Below are positions 47,301 through 58,505 of a stretch of 64,000 nt of DNA, piece after piece; the stretch's first letter is position 1; every line of letters begins with the position of its first letter. Origin of the DNA: Serpula lacrymans var. lacrymans S7.9 (Eukaryota > Basidiomycota > Agaricomycetes > Boletales > Serpulaceae). Both the position numbers and the translations under genes were made by a program. The stretch is from assembly GCF_000218685.1 (NCBI RefSeq), contig NW_006763300.1, positions 517,360 to 581,359 on the forward strand. Reading direction: 5' to 3'. The notes under the pieces were generated by a model. It saw only the letters and a list, made by a program, of their open reading frames with translations, was not told the origin of the DNA and searched no databases.

Positions 47301-47506
47301 CCACTGCCGGTTTAACCAGCCCTACTCTTACGTCGCATTCGTGGTCGTCGACGTACCCCCATCAACAAAATCATATGAGCCCATCAGGTGGTTATCTCGA
47401 CCCGAGTGTGGTGTTTGCTGGACCTGGAGCTGTATTGACTGCAGATGCGTCTAGCGAGGATGGTTGCCCACACTTTGGGTCGGACTGCCATGGGTTCTTT
47501 CATTAG
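44390..47506 (+). CDS. Zn2Cys6 transcription factor with fungal-specific regulatory domain
   Basis: After a Ser/Ala/Arg-rich N-terminus (MSPKGSSSSTRSASSN), the zinc cluster reads CGACRMRRVRC, a 15-residue loop, then CSNCRERGIKC. Introns interrupt it inside MRR-VRC and after KCV. The linker VKAVKLLRRGRRLQKAEAVYG could form the dimerisation coil. The fungal-specific regulatory domain has IIEPTEFTARYFAHVKGSTS, GQILAMLLVTWAASFGVNEY, AKEILGLIDAHGLMRHGTWD, MYEATLSQIYSLCSL and ARIFWYAHTHEGVTTGLRGG. A large exon from about 45830 carries a Ser/Ala-rich linker, helices, a long charged segment and a Ser/Thr/Pro/Gly-rich tail ending CPHFGSDCHGFFH. It is similar by eye to Agaricomycete binuclear cluster regulators, but I cannot name the regulon. 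Start chosen at the first Met before the cluster. Confidence 0.88.
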
Positions 47507-50500
47507 AAAATTTCCCCATTCTCATAGAACGACAAATAATTGACGGTCGAGTTGTCGTCAATACTCGAACATTTTTAATTTTTTTCATCGAAACATCACT
47601 ATGTTTTCTTTGACTTCTTTTTTTACAGACTTGTATTCAGCATTGCTCTATTTTACCATTATATTATCTACTCTTTGCATTGCAGTATGAATGTTATCAT
47701 TACTTTCTCGCTTTCATCGATTCTCGTTATCCTAGTAAACCGTGGCTTTTTATTGTATCTTATCCCACTTGTCATGTTATCATGCCTTCGTCATGCAGTC
47801 TTCGTCCGATTCAATTTACTCTCCCAATACATTTTTAGCATTATGATGATGACTCGGACTTGTGCGTAATATTTCATAATAAACCCGAGTTTCAACTTTC
47901 CTTTTTTAGCCATGTCGTAAGAGATGGTTGAATCACATTTTTCTCACAAAAGCGAACAGCAGCTAGAAGCACTAAGCCTGGATTCGTGGAGTAAGTCTAT
48001 TGAAGCTTACTGGAGCCTCAAGGCGGCCATATGTGTAGATGTGATGCGAGTACCCGCTTTGGTGCTGGTACGGCGTACAGACTGGTTGCCATAATGCGAA
48101 CTTTGTGCCCGACAAGGGTTGAGCAAGATCCAGGACGACGACGGGGTGTCGTTATGGTTGGTGCATGTACAGGAAATGAAGTGGAGAACAGAAAGGACAC
48201 CAAACCTGTGTAGTGCTGCAAAAGTATAGATTGTGGATCGAATCTTAAATGCACACCGGAATGGTCGTCAATGAAATCGAAGCTTGGGTGCAAACCGTTT
48301 GTGTTTGGTCGGGATGGCTTTCTTTTTGGTCGTCATTTCTGCATATGGTATGTCCTCGGCATAATTACAGATTTAATGGCGCTAGAAGAGGACCCAAAAA
48401 TGAAGAGTCCGACAAAAACTCCGTGACTGGTTGTTTTCTCCCAATCCAGCGTTCGCAACTACAGAATGCCTGCGGTACACGGAAGTTGTAGCAGAATACT
48501 ACGCTGGCCATGTCTCTGATCTGTGATGGTATCAGCGCATGTCAGTGATCTGACATTCAATATGTCAATGCCGCACCTCTTATCATCAAACTCCTGACTA
48601 ACCGTGGGTGTCGAAGATCCCGCTGTTTGAGTTCAGCCCGCCATTGTCAGCTGCCCAACGTGCTGAATGCTATTGCGGCTCTGACGCGACGCCGTATCTG
48701 CACAAACAATACTAATGCCGCACATACATAATGATATGGTAATATTTCTCATTCGAAGCTTGATGTCCAATCCTGCTTAGCCGTAGCGCCAAATGATAGC
48801 GCTATAGCCAAAACAGTCGTACAAGAAACCTCCTTCTCGAACATGACGAGAATCAACCTTGAATGTTGTTGTTCTCCACGCAGAAAGCCTCGTGTCCACG
48901 GATCCCCACAGAATATCAGACCCATTCGCTAATGTATTCGTGAACAAAAGAGAATACCTCATCTGAGCTGCTACGACGGTCTTGTACTAATTGGTCGTGC
49001 TTCTACCGCGGTCGGACTGTATTCGGCCTCCGCAAGGATTATCACTTCGTCGACGAAGACCAATGTCCACCATTTTATCCGTGTACCCATGCTATGTTGC
49101 CGCACTCATGCCACAGCGATAAACGACGGTTGGTCGCGTTTGTATTCACTGGAATGGCATAGCCCGTACTAGCACAAAAGGTTTATTATTATCGCGCTAG
49201 CAGGCACCGCAGTACAAATCATGATCATCAGGTCATGGCGAATATTGAATACCTAGGCCTAAAATCTTAAGCCTGCAAGCTATGGCTACCTTCCTGTGGT
49301 AGGTGGGAATTTTATTTATTTATTTTTTGTGCTTCTCATCCGCATCTTAACAGCTCCAGAAAAGGATTTCATTATCAAGACCTGTGCCCAGGTTTTCTTG
49401 ATAACAATACGGAAGCCAACTGACGTTCATAAGTTCGGGTATGTAACATGCGGTGTCCACGTCTTATTTCCTGTACAAGAAAGCTAACGTGCTGCTCTAG
49501 GGCTGTATTTTTGGCGAGAAACCAGGCTATTGATGTCTTGGGGGTACACCCCAACTAGTAGAAGGAGCGACAAACTTGTCAACATGGTCTGCTGCGCCGC
49601 TCCAAGCGTGGGTTATTCACCGAAGGCACATCAACCTGCCTGCCTGCAATTTTTTGGGGGATTCTCAAGCTGATGAAGCTCAAATCTATTGAAACCGCGG
49701 TGAAAATTTTACCTCTCGGATGCTGAACAACCATGACAAGGGGTCGTGATGGTCGCTGCATTTATCAAAAGCACGCACGCTCACACCCCGGTGGCACCAT
49801 ACGCCTTTTCGTACCTTGGTCTCCCGGTGTTATATGAGGTGCGGGTGGCGGTGACCTGTAGCCTCTTATGCGACGTATTTTACCAGCATTAGTCGATAAC
49901 CCTAGCTTACCATTCGACAGGTCCCCCCACATGCTTGTGGTCATATTGGCGTTTACGCAACAACAGCGAACGTGCATCCTGGAACACTTAAATGTGTACA
50001 ACGATTACTGGTGGGTTTTATCTCGTGATGACAGCGGTGATGATTGACTGGTGGTATGCAACAATCAATCCCTTGAAACCATTTTTTTTCTCTAGAAGAG
50101 CCCTTTGCTCCGCAGGCGTTAGAAGAAGACCGGGGCTTGGCCACTGCTATAATTTTACTGTATTCATCAGTGGGACCTTCGCAGTTATCCGCTGAGGTCC
50201 TTTGTTTCCTCCGTACCACTGGGGTAAGTCACCGCTCCCCGTACATCTTATTGCTCCGACTGATATTCATGCCAAGGATTCATATCGATTCGGGGGCCAA
50301 CATGTCGAGGCACATATGATATCGAGAGCAACGATCACCGATACTGATCGGTCCACCACCTTGAAGCGTCGCAACCTAGGCTCCGTGCGTTGGCAGAGAT
50401 GAAATTTTGGTAACCGATCAGTTTTGCACAAGGTCGCTGAAATATTCTTTGGCCTTGAAATTCCTCTCGGACGGCGTCTTCAAGTTGACGATATTATCCA

Positions 50501-51183
50501 AATGGACGTCATCAGCGGACGGAAAAACTTCTTGCTCCATTGATGCTCCTTGGTTCTTGTATTTTTATTCCAGCTGACCGCATAAAAGGACTTGTAGTCA
50601 CCCATATCCTTCTACCGGAACTTCAGCGACCAAGGTAGCCGCTTCGGACCATCGTTATGACTCGGAATTCCGGGTTTCATTCGAAGCAAGAGCCGCTATC
50701 GCCAATGGGTCGACTAATGCAAGAGCGTGAAGCTGTGAGGTGGGTATGATTCACGAGATACATGTTTTCAAGTTGATTCCGGGTAGGCAACAGGATATAG
50801 CGTCTAGCACAGTGCTATGAAAATTTAAGAGTCTACGGTTCCATCATAGGCGGCACATAATTGCATCGCTATTGGGAAGTCGGGTATAGTAGTAAGCGGA
50901 CTACTTAATATGTTAGTGGTACCCCTGGTTGTTGAGATCACGACACCATCCCAAAGCTATGAGGCGCAGTTACTGCGACTCATCAAGCTCTTGGAGAGTG
51001 ACAAAGTACTTTGAGCCCCACAGGCATACTTGCAGAATAGCAGAGGGAGCTGAAATTGTACTTTGACGCCGCCACGTATTCAGCCAGCGCTTTCAGCCAC
51101 AGCCACCCACCGCTTTTATACTTGTAGTCATATTTCTTTGGCTGATTCCCACTTTCCCTCTGTGAACGCTTTAACCAAATCAA
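47507..51183. other. gene-poor stretch with apparent coding relics
   Basis: About 3.7 kb. The first 400 bases are T-rich 3' flank of the transcription factor gene. No complete gene is recognised. Around 50095-50223 an open segment reads LATAIILLYSSVGPSQLSAE and ends in FLRTTG before a GT. About 50430-50541 a further segment reads IFFGLEIPLGRRLQVDDIIQ and closes with a TGA. Both look like true coding sequence, but no start or linking exons were found. The rest shows scattered frames of 60-80 codons. A decayed gene or an unfamiliar multi-exon gene are both possible. Confidence 0.4.
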
Positions 51184-52419
51184 ATGTCCTATTACTCTGG
51201 TCCATCCCCCAATTACTCTGTGGATCGCGCTCACTCGCATTCTAGTTCACATTCTCAGCACCGACATCACTCGCATTCTTCACGACACAATTCTTCATTG
51301 TCATATGGCCCCCCAGCGGGCGCAGACCCCCAGCTATGGCAATGGTTCACTACCGTCGACACCGATCGTTCTGGTTCTTTGAGTGTAAACGAGCTGCAGA
51401 GTGCATTGGTGAATGGTGTGTGTGCTTGTCCACATGGGTAGATAACACAAAGCCGTTAATCAATATCCCCGATTTCTGCATTCAGGAAATTGGTCCAGTG
51501 AGTATTGCTTGCCTTTTGTTGTTGTGAGCAAGTAGAACACGGATTTTCCCATCGTTTGAGAGAGCGTGTCATGGCCATTGAGTTGCTCTTTGATCATAGT
51601 TCCTATTCAAGAGGCACTCTTTCTTTCTGGAAAATCCATGAGCTATGCAATAAGGAACATCAAATTTTGAGCGCGCCTCTCACCCCTATTGTCTTCTAGA
51701 ATTCGACCTAGACACGGTGAAGATGCTCATGAACATCTTTGTACGTCCTCCTGTACCTAAACCCCTGCTCTCTTAACAAATACTGTTGATTATGAAATAG
51801 GATACGGATCGCAGCGGAACCATTGGCTTTTCAGGTAAATACGTACGGTGCAGGGATATCTTACTTGCGGCCCTAACGAGGCATTCTTTCTTAACAGAAT
51901 TCGCTGGGCTGTGGAAATACATCGCTGATTGGCAGCGTGTTTTCAAGCACTTTGATAGGGACCAATCAGGGTCTATCGAAGGGCGGGAGTTGGCCGAGGC
52001 ACTACAAAGTTTCGGATATAACCTCTCTCCCCCCCTCCTCACAATGTTGGAGCACAAGTATGGTTAGTGATTTCGATTTGATAGCTGACAGGTCGTGATA
52101 TGATTGGTTGTGCCACTGTATAGCATCAGGCATAGCATCTTCCTACGGTCCACCCCCTGGGATCACCTTTGACCGATTCGTAAGAGCCTGTGTCACGGTG
52201 AAGACATTGACAGAGGCGTTCCAACGGTAGTGCCTGACACATTTTTGGACTATATACTCTTCTGATGCTTCGTCCCTTGTAGCGTTGACACCGACCAAGA
52301 CGGCTGGGTACAGTTGAGTTACGAAGAATTCATGAAGGTACGCATATACTTGGCGAGATATCATGATTTATTGCTCATCGTCATCATGGATGGTTCAGAT
52401 CACTCTGTCAGCACCTTGA
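51184..52419 (+). CDS. PEF1: penta-EF-hand calcium-binding protein (ALG-2/Pef1 type)
   Basis: The N-terminus is a disordered Ser/His/Tyr-rich stretch (MSYYSGPSPNYSVDRAHSHS), followed by PEF repeats: EF1 VDTDRSGSLSVNEL, a linker ALVNGNWSKFDLDTVKMLM, EF2 FDTDRSGTIGFSEFAGLWKY, EF3 FDRDQSGSIEGREL, a degenerate EF4 around PPGITFDRFVRACV, and EF5 VDTDQDGWVQLSYEEFM. The last exon encodes only ITLSAP and the stop. The linker requires a 12-base microexon at 51486-51497. Family members are Ca2+ adaptors at ER exit sites and in stress or cell-separation responses. EF1, EF2, EF3 and EF5 have Asp-x-Asp type loops and should bind Ca2+, except that EF5 serves mainly for dimerisation in this family. Confidence 0.92.
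51486..51497 (+). other. 12-base microexon of the penta-EF-hand gene
   Basis: gaaattggtcca, flanked by cattcag and gtgagt, encodes the NWS of the conserved NGNWSKFDLDTV motif with split codons at both ends. Without it the motif and the frame phase pattern are lost. Confidence 0.8.
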
Positions 52420-52706
52420 GACTCGGACGGGAGCAAGGACTCGGAACAACATCGCACGGCCATCACAGTCTGACCTTGTATCATTGCATTCTGTGATTGT
52501 AGTACGGTATACCAATATGCATCAAAGAATTCTGTGTTTGATGTATTAGATTTCCCATATGAAAATAACAATAATGTACCAACATGTACTACGTATACAA
52601 AGAAATCCGAGATGTAGTGATGTGCAACATGGTTCTAGAAACCTACAATACAGATCAACGTGCGCCATAAAAAAAAATGGGTTTTAACACACTATCTTTG
52701 GTCGAA

Positions 52707-54330
52707 CTATGCTGGGCTTTTATCACCTGAAGTATCTTCTATTGTCGGTCCTCGCCCCTCAGTTTTCATATCCATCACGCGCCAAAAATCACATCCTTTT
52801 CCATCATTTTGTGCGCCAGCATAGCACGACCACCAATAACGATCTGTCTTCCCATCCTGTCTATTCTTCATATCTGCGCGTAAAACAGTGGGCACGCCAC
52901 ACTTACACCGCGGAATACTCTTGGGATGAAAATCTGGGCGATAGAACCGGAAAGTGATATTTATACGACAATTTGAGGGTTCAGGAGCCAAATGCTCATC
53001 ACGAGGGAATAAGGGACGAAAGACGTCGAGTGTTGGTTGGGGCGGGATGGAATGCTTGAAGCGCTCTTGAGTAGAGGCATGCATGATAATCATCTGAAAG
53101 ACAACGGCGATGAGTTTGTTAACCACGTAAAGCAGACTGAAGGATACGAGCTCACAGAGTTATGTGTAAGTGGAATATTAAATGTTCTAGCGCACCGAGA
53201 GCCAATTTCATCACTAGGAATGACTTCTCGTAGACGGAAAACTCTCCCAGTCCCTTTGATGGTGGATGAGAAGTGACCTTGCATGCTATAGTAATTATAC
53301 ATGCTTACCGAGGCTCAAGGATGCAATTGTGGGATATGGGCCCAGGTAGGTCAATTGGTCTGAATGAAAACCCACACTCTCCTTTGCACCTTCATAACAG
53401 TTGGAGGCAGCAACATTAGCGCGCCATGTCTGGCCTTCAGTACCTTTGCCAGCCCACTCCAATGGATATCTATCCCGTTTACGCATTTCTTCGTTCACGA
53501 CGCGTTCGATATACTGACATGCTTCTTCCATGACATCAGGAAAGACCTCTGGAGGGTCGGTTTTTCTGCCATTATACCTGATAAAACGCAAGTTCATACA
53601 CTGGGATTGGATTTCGACTGGAATATACACACCAGAACTGCGCGGCTTCCTGCCATGATGGGTCGGTGTCTACGCCATCCGTCTTACGCGCATAGAACGA
53701 AGTTCGATGAGGGCTTTCGACGATGCGGTCAAAGAGCCACCACTTGTTTCTCTTCCAGTCCTGGGATAAGTCGATCATTGTGTAGAACAGTTTGCAGGCC
53801 AGCTCTGGCGGTAGAATAGACAGGTGCATTGTGCAAGGTGTGTGCTGCGATATCAGAGAAGGATTGGAGAGCGTCAGGGGAGGCAAACGAGGAACTTTCT
53901 GCGCAGACGGTGGTGGCTGGCGCAGGACACACATCAGATCTTTTACCGGTTTCGATGGGCTTGGATTGGAAGAAGCTTTAGTTGTGTCCTTGATCTTGGA
54001 ACTAGATGCGATGTTAAGTGGGAGTGCGTCGTCGACGTCTTCCTTTACACGCTTTTTGCGATCTGGTGTCCCTTCAGCGTTGCTATCAGCCATAGAAAAG
54101 GGTTTTAGCCAGCCATCGAGGTCAAAAGCTCGTCGTTTTCTTCGACTTGGGGGTGTTCTCTGTCTTTCCTTGTCTTTGCGATCTGTATTGTTTATGATAT
54201 CAGCAGCAGCTTGAACGTCTCCGTTGCATTGGACGAGGGAGTCAAGAATAAGACTTTGATGCGGAACAGGTATTGTCAAAAGGCTAGATACGAGGGCAAT
54301 GAGTGTTTCTGTATCTTCTGCAGCATCCAT
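52707..54330 (-). CDS. AlkB-like 2OG-Fe(II) dioxygenase with CUE-like and GRF zinc-finger domains
   Basis: Three-part protein, probably for DNA alkylation repair in the nucleus. The N-terminus (about residues 1-50, TETLIALVSSLLTIPVPHQS, CNGDVQAAADIINN) looks like a CUE ubiquitin-binding helix bundle. A basic/Pro-rich linker follows (RTPPSRRKRRAFDLDGW). The AlkB core starts LSILPPELACKLFYTMIDLS. It has WWLFDRIVESPHRTSFYA, ASNCYEGAKESVGFHSDQLT (Fe-binding H-x-D), SLSLGTGRVFRLRE, LIMHASTQERFKHSIPP (distal Fe His) and RINITFRFY (2-oxoglutarate Arg). The end is a GRF-type zinc finger: CKCGVPTVLR, RYWWSCYAG and CDFW. The catalytic set is complete. The start is the first ATG; a TTG two codons upstream extends the frame but is not a start. 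Confidence 0.9.
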
Positions 54331-54563
54331 GGGCAAAACATGAAAAAGCTCCTATAATGACTCGGTTTCCTTACGAGGTCGCCGGCGGTTAAGTTAGGTT
54401 TATTCATTTTACGGTGCCGTATTGCGGGTGTTGTAGGCAGTGAGATCGCTTAGAACAGTGACCTTGTTCGGGAGACTCTCGTCGCGCACCAGCAATGAGG
54501 CCATCCTACTATCGTTTAACCTTCAACTTACAGGTTGTACGTGTTCACCCAAATACTGAAACC

Positions 54564-56340
54564 ATGGGCCAGCTTGAGAACGGTTGTGTTTCCACGAGTG
54601 TAGACAAGGATGACAACTGTAACCCTACTCCTCAGATAAGGCGGAAAGACTGGCATTACTTTGTGACAGTCCCAAAAATCGTGAGCAACATATATTTGTC
54701 AAAATACCATTACTGAAAGTGCTGAATATTGCATTTGACATGTGTAGTTGGCCGTATTTTTAGCCCTTTTTATTACCGTCCTCGTCCTCGTCCCGCCATA
54801 CTCTTTCCATCTGGTTCACCCGAGTACTACAAAGCAACCTTTCTCTGAAGCTCTCTCTCCAATTTCGACGCACTGTGCTAGTGCAAACCCCATCACTTCA
54901 TCCGAATTTCGCCAACGTCAGAAACATCTTGCCCGCATCCTCCACGACAACAATATAGTGGCCTACATAGCCGAACCAGGTGCAAATGCCCTCTTCTTCG
55001 GAAACATATCTGGCTCATCGTGGGGTTTGTCCGAGCGGCCTCTTTTGCTAATGGTATCCCCTGTTCTCAAGCATGGCGAGGTTGAGGCCAAGATAACGAT
55101 CCTCACGCCTGCATTTGAGGAGACTCGGGCCCGTCTGCTTACCATTCCAGGCTCTGGTGTCACTTATGCTGCGTGGCCCGAAGATGCCAACCCTTATTCA
55201 ATAGCCATCCAATCGCTTCCGGAGATTGGGAATATCTATGTAGATGAGAATATCAGGCACTTCATCGTAGATGGCCTCCAGCAGGCTGTGCTGGGTATCC
55301 AGGTCACTTCGGCTCCTGCAGAGATCGTCCAACTTCGAGAAAGGAAATCACAGACCGAACTCGAGCTCATGAAGTGTGCAAATGAGGTATCGTCCTCTCT
55401 CTTACGACCTGGTGATCCAAAGCTAAAACCTTCGACCTGGATCTATCTAGGTTACTCTTCTCGCTATTCGGGCCGTGCAAGCACAAATGTATATCGGCAT
55501 ACGAGAATCGCAGGTGCGCCGTATGATGGAGAAGGCTCTGTCAGCAGCTGGTTTGACGGAGACATTTGCGCTCGTGCTTTTTGGTGGTATGTATACTTAT
55601 CCAATCGCACAAAGACCATAACACCCGATTGAGGAATGTGCTGTTTTGTCCAGAAAATGCTGCTTTGCCACACGGGAGCGGCTCCGATCGTGTTCTGGAC
55701 ACCTCGGACTTTGTTTTGATCGATTGCGGGGGAGCACTTTTCGGATACAACAGCGATGTCACGCGGGTGAGTGTTAAGGTATAGCAAAAAGCCATTCTCT
55801 AAAACGCGGGTTTCAAGACATTCATGCTTGAAGACTCATCCATTCCCATGGACCACGTCCTTTACTGGGGAGATGTGCACGCCGCACAAAGGGCCGCTTA
55901 CGATGCAGCCAAAGCTGGTGTGGTGACTGCTGAAGTAGACGCAAGCGCAAGGTCGTCCCTCCGAATTCGTGGTGTGGAGCAGTTTTTCACTCACAGGCTA
56001 GGTCACGGTGAGCGTCCATGTTTTGGTCTTGAATTATCTGCGATATTCATACCTTCGTTTTAGGTATTGGTTTGGAGGGACATGAAACTCCCTATCTTCG
56101 TGGGGGAAGTAACGATATCATCCAGACGGGACACACATTCTCCAACGAGCCAGGTGTATACATAGAGGGCAAGGTCAGAAATGGCACGTTCATGCAGCCA
56201 ATAGTTTCAAACTGATGATACCTTTTGGCATGTAGGTTGGAGTACGTTTAGAGGATTGTTTCTATATAGACAAACAGGGGGACGCTGTTTATTTCACGGA
56301 AGGCGTCGGGGGTCCTTCACGAAGTCCGCTATACCCATGA
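54564..56340 (+). CDS. membrane-anchored Xaa-Pro aminopeptidase (M24B)
   Basis: The N-terminal cytosolic segment (MGQLENGCVSTSVDKDDN) is followed, after an intron, by a strong hydrophobic helix LAVFLALFITVLVLVPPY, so a type II or signal-anchor protein is likely. The prolidase-like N domain shows RQRQKHLARILHDNNIVAYI and PGANALFFGNISGSSWGLSE. The pita-bread domain contains FVLIDCGGALFGYNSDVTR (two metal Asp), THRLGHGIGLEGHE (His), NEPGVYIEG (Glu) and a last Glu in the C-terminal VRLEDCFYIDKQG or FTEGVGG region. It ends SRSPLYP. The enzyme removes N-terminal residues before proline. Two in-frame Met are possible; 54564 in ACCATGGG context is preferred to 54495. Confidence 0.88.
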
Positions 56341-56988
56341 TCGACCTTGTTAGTTCTTAACAGATATCTGACATTCTTGATAACGATACCTAATGTATGT
56401 ATATATGTAAAATGAGGCCAGCCATCCTCATGGGATGGTATGATAGAACAATGCTACCTTGCCAATTGTACTCAAGGTTATTTTCACAGGCGCGGACTGC
56501 ATATCATGAACCGTGCAAGAAAAGAATAAACATACATTTAGGTTCGTATTAAGTGGGCAACTAAAAGACTAGCATACTACATGTCGCCAAATCTCGCTAT
56601 TGAATAGTTTAGAATGTGCGACCGACCCAATGTCAGAGGCACTGAGCAGAATGCAAAAAAAAAAACAGAATCCATAACGCATAAGCAAAGACGTCAAATG
56701 ACGGCAAACCGAATGAAGGCTGGGTAGAGGGAAATATGGAGCGACGGGGAATGACTAGAGTGCAATAATATAGATGTGAGAACAAAATTTAACACGAATG
56801 ACGCATCATGCCACTGCACTGCGAAAGCCGGTATACATATGATTGAAGACGATTGATATGATGATAAGATTGATGCGATCCAATGAACGTAATAGAGGGA
56901 ACAGAAGACACAGGGAACAATTTGAAATGGTCATGATACTGTATAAAATCGGAAATGAGCAAGATTACGAGTGAGTTGTCTACTAGAT
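56341..56988. other. intergenic region between convergent genes
   Basis: About 650 bases between the aminopeptidase and the unknown minus-strand gene. AT-rich, with an A10 run near 56657. No coding signal is seen. Confidence 0.5.
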
Positions 56989-57915
56989 TTAGAGCATTTC
57001 GTCGGTAGTGGGAAGGGGAAGGGGAACGGTAGCAGGTGATATAGGCGTTGAGGCTACGGAAGGAGAGGAGCGGCTTGATGATATGAAACTGGTCAGAGCC
57101 ACTTCATAGGAAGGTTGACGCTGGAAAGGATTGCGAGTGTGCATTCGAGAAATTGGCGAAGCTGTAAGTACCAAAAGCAAGTTGGTGGTCAAACAATGAC
57201 TTAAGAAACGGAGGTTACGCACCAAGCGCGATAGAGGTGTAATATCTTGGGTGCTGATCCGGGTCATAATTCTCGAGCTCTTCAAGTTTTTCATGTTCTT
57301 GCATGGGCTCAGGAGATCGCAATGGCGTGGATCTGACCCTATCAAGCTCCTCGGCAATCTGATCCCCCTTGTGATGGAGAATCTCAATCTTGTTCCTCGG
57401 CTTGTACGGGTAGCCAAAGGTGGGGAGAGAATTCATGCCGTTCCGACGTGCACGTAGGATAGGTGAAGAGGGAGGGAATATTGCGGGTCGAAGGATGGAG
57501 AGGAACTCTTCGAGAGCTTCTGATGGAAGACTGGACCTGTGGGGAAAAACAGGAGAAGAGTAAATAAGGAATCGATAGCGAAAGAGATCAGGGTTTTGCC
57601 ATTGGGTGGTGATCTGGTAAACGGACGACAACCGCCCGAAAGATGTGGCAAGGGATAAAAAAAAAAAACACACCTAGGAGAAGCTCGTGGAGATGCAAGG
57701 TCTCTGTCCGAACAAGCCGAAGAGTCAATGCGGGCAGGAAAGCCTTGGTCGTCATTATTGTCGATGTCTGCATTTAGCCTGAACTGGTCCTTCTGTTCTA
57801 CGGGTGCAGATACCAGCCTGAGCTGGGTGGGGCGGCCAAAGTGCTGGTAGGGATTGGCAATGCGGACTGGGCGAGGTGCGACAAGGACAGGACTATCGTT
57901 GATATTAAAATTCAT
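56989..57915 (-). CDS. hypothetical protein, intrinsically disordered, no known domain
   Basis: Three exons with splice sites that keep frame. Exon 1 starts MNFNINDSPVLVAPRPVRIA, has FGRPTQLRLVSAPVEQK and ends near 57674 before a T-rich intron. Exon 2 starts SSLPSEALEEFLSILRPAIF, has LRARRNGMNSLPTFGYPYKP and a Glu-rich EELDRVRSTPLRSPEPMQEH. Exon 3 gives PISRMHTRNPFQRQPSYEVA and a Ser/Pro/Thr-rich tail ending TTDEML. The mix of basic PRP motifs, a SILRP segment and an acidic helix suggests a regulatory or scaffold protein, but no family is recognised. Met 57915 is chosen since the sequence before it is low-complexity Ser/Pro/Thr. Confidence 0.7.
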
Positions 57916-58505
57916 GGTCGTTGTATTCGTGGTAAGGAAAGACGGTAGATGGGAGCTGGAGAACGTGGGCGACGACGACGGTGTATCGGACGACGGCAAA
58001 GACAATGGCGAAAGGAGAAAAGGCCAACATGAGAGGTCAGCCACAGCGAGCCGTTATCTCCTGTTGTTGTGTATTTGTCCTCAGGCTGGTAGGATATGCT
58101 CACACAGGCCACACGGCTTGACCAAGAACCACGACCTGCTTGGGATTGCTGGGCATCGATGGCAGCTTGTTGTTATTACTATCACGTCCTACTTTCGTAT
58201 GCAAGTCATCTGCCTGCACCACCCGACAACGACTATTATGGTCAGTACTAGCTTAGATTGATATCGTAGCCGGTCCGTGAGATGTTTCGTGCGCTGATTT
58301 GGCAGAAATGGGCTCAATACACGGTTCGAGAGCCTTCCTGAACATGTAAATTCATTCTTAAAGACGTAAATCGTGTTTATTGCCCTAACATTGATGCGAT
58401 TGTCAACAGAGGTTGCTTGCCGTTCCAGCCTGCCGTCCGCCGCGGCTTAAATACCAGCATTCCTAAATTTTATCTCTTTCCTTGCCACTGTCATCGTCTT
58501 CAACC
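57916..58505. other. divergent intergenic region, unknown gene and MFS transporter
   Basis: About 590 bases between divergent starts. No coding sequence is recognised. The sequence just before 58506 is C/T-rich, and a TTAAATAC motif near 58446 could act as a TATA-like element about 60 bases upstream of the MFS start. Confidence 0.4.
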
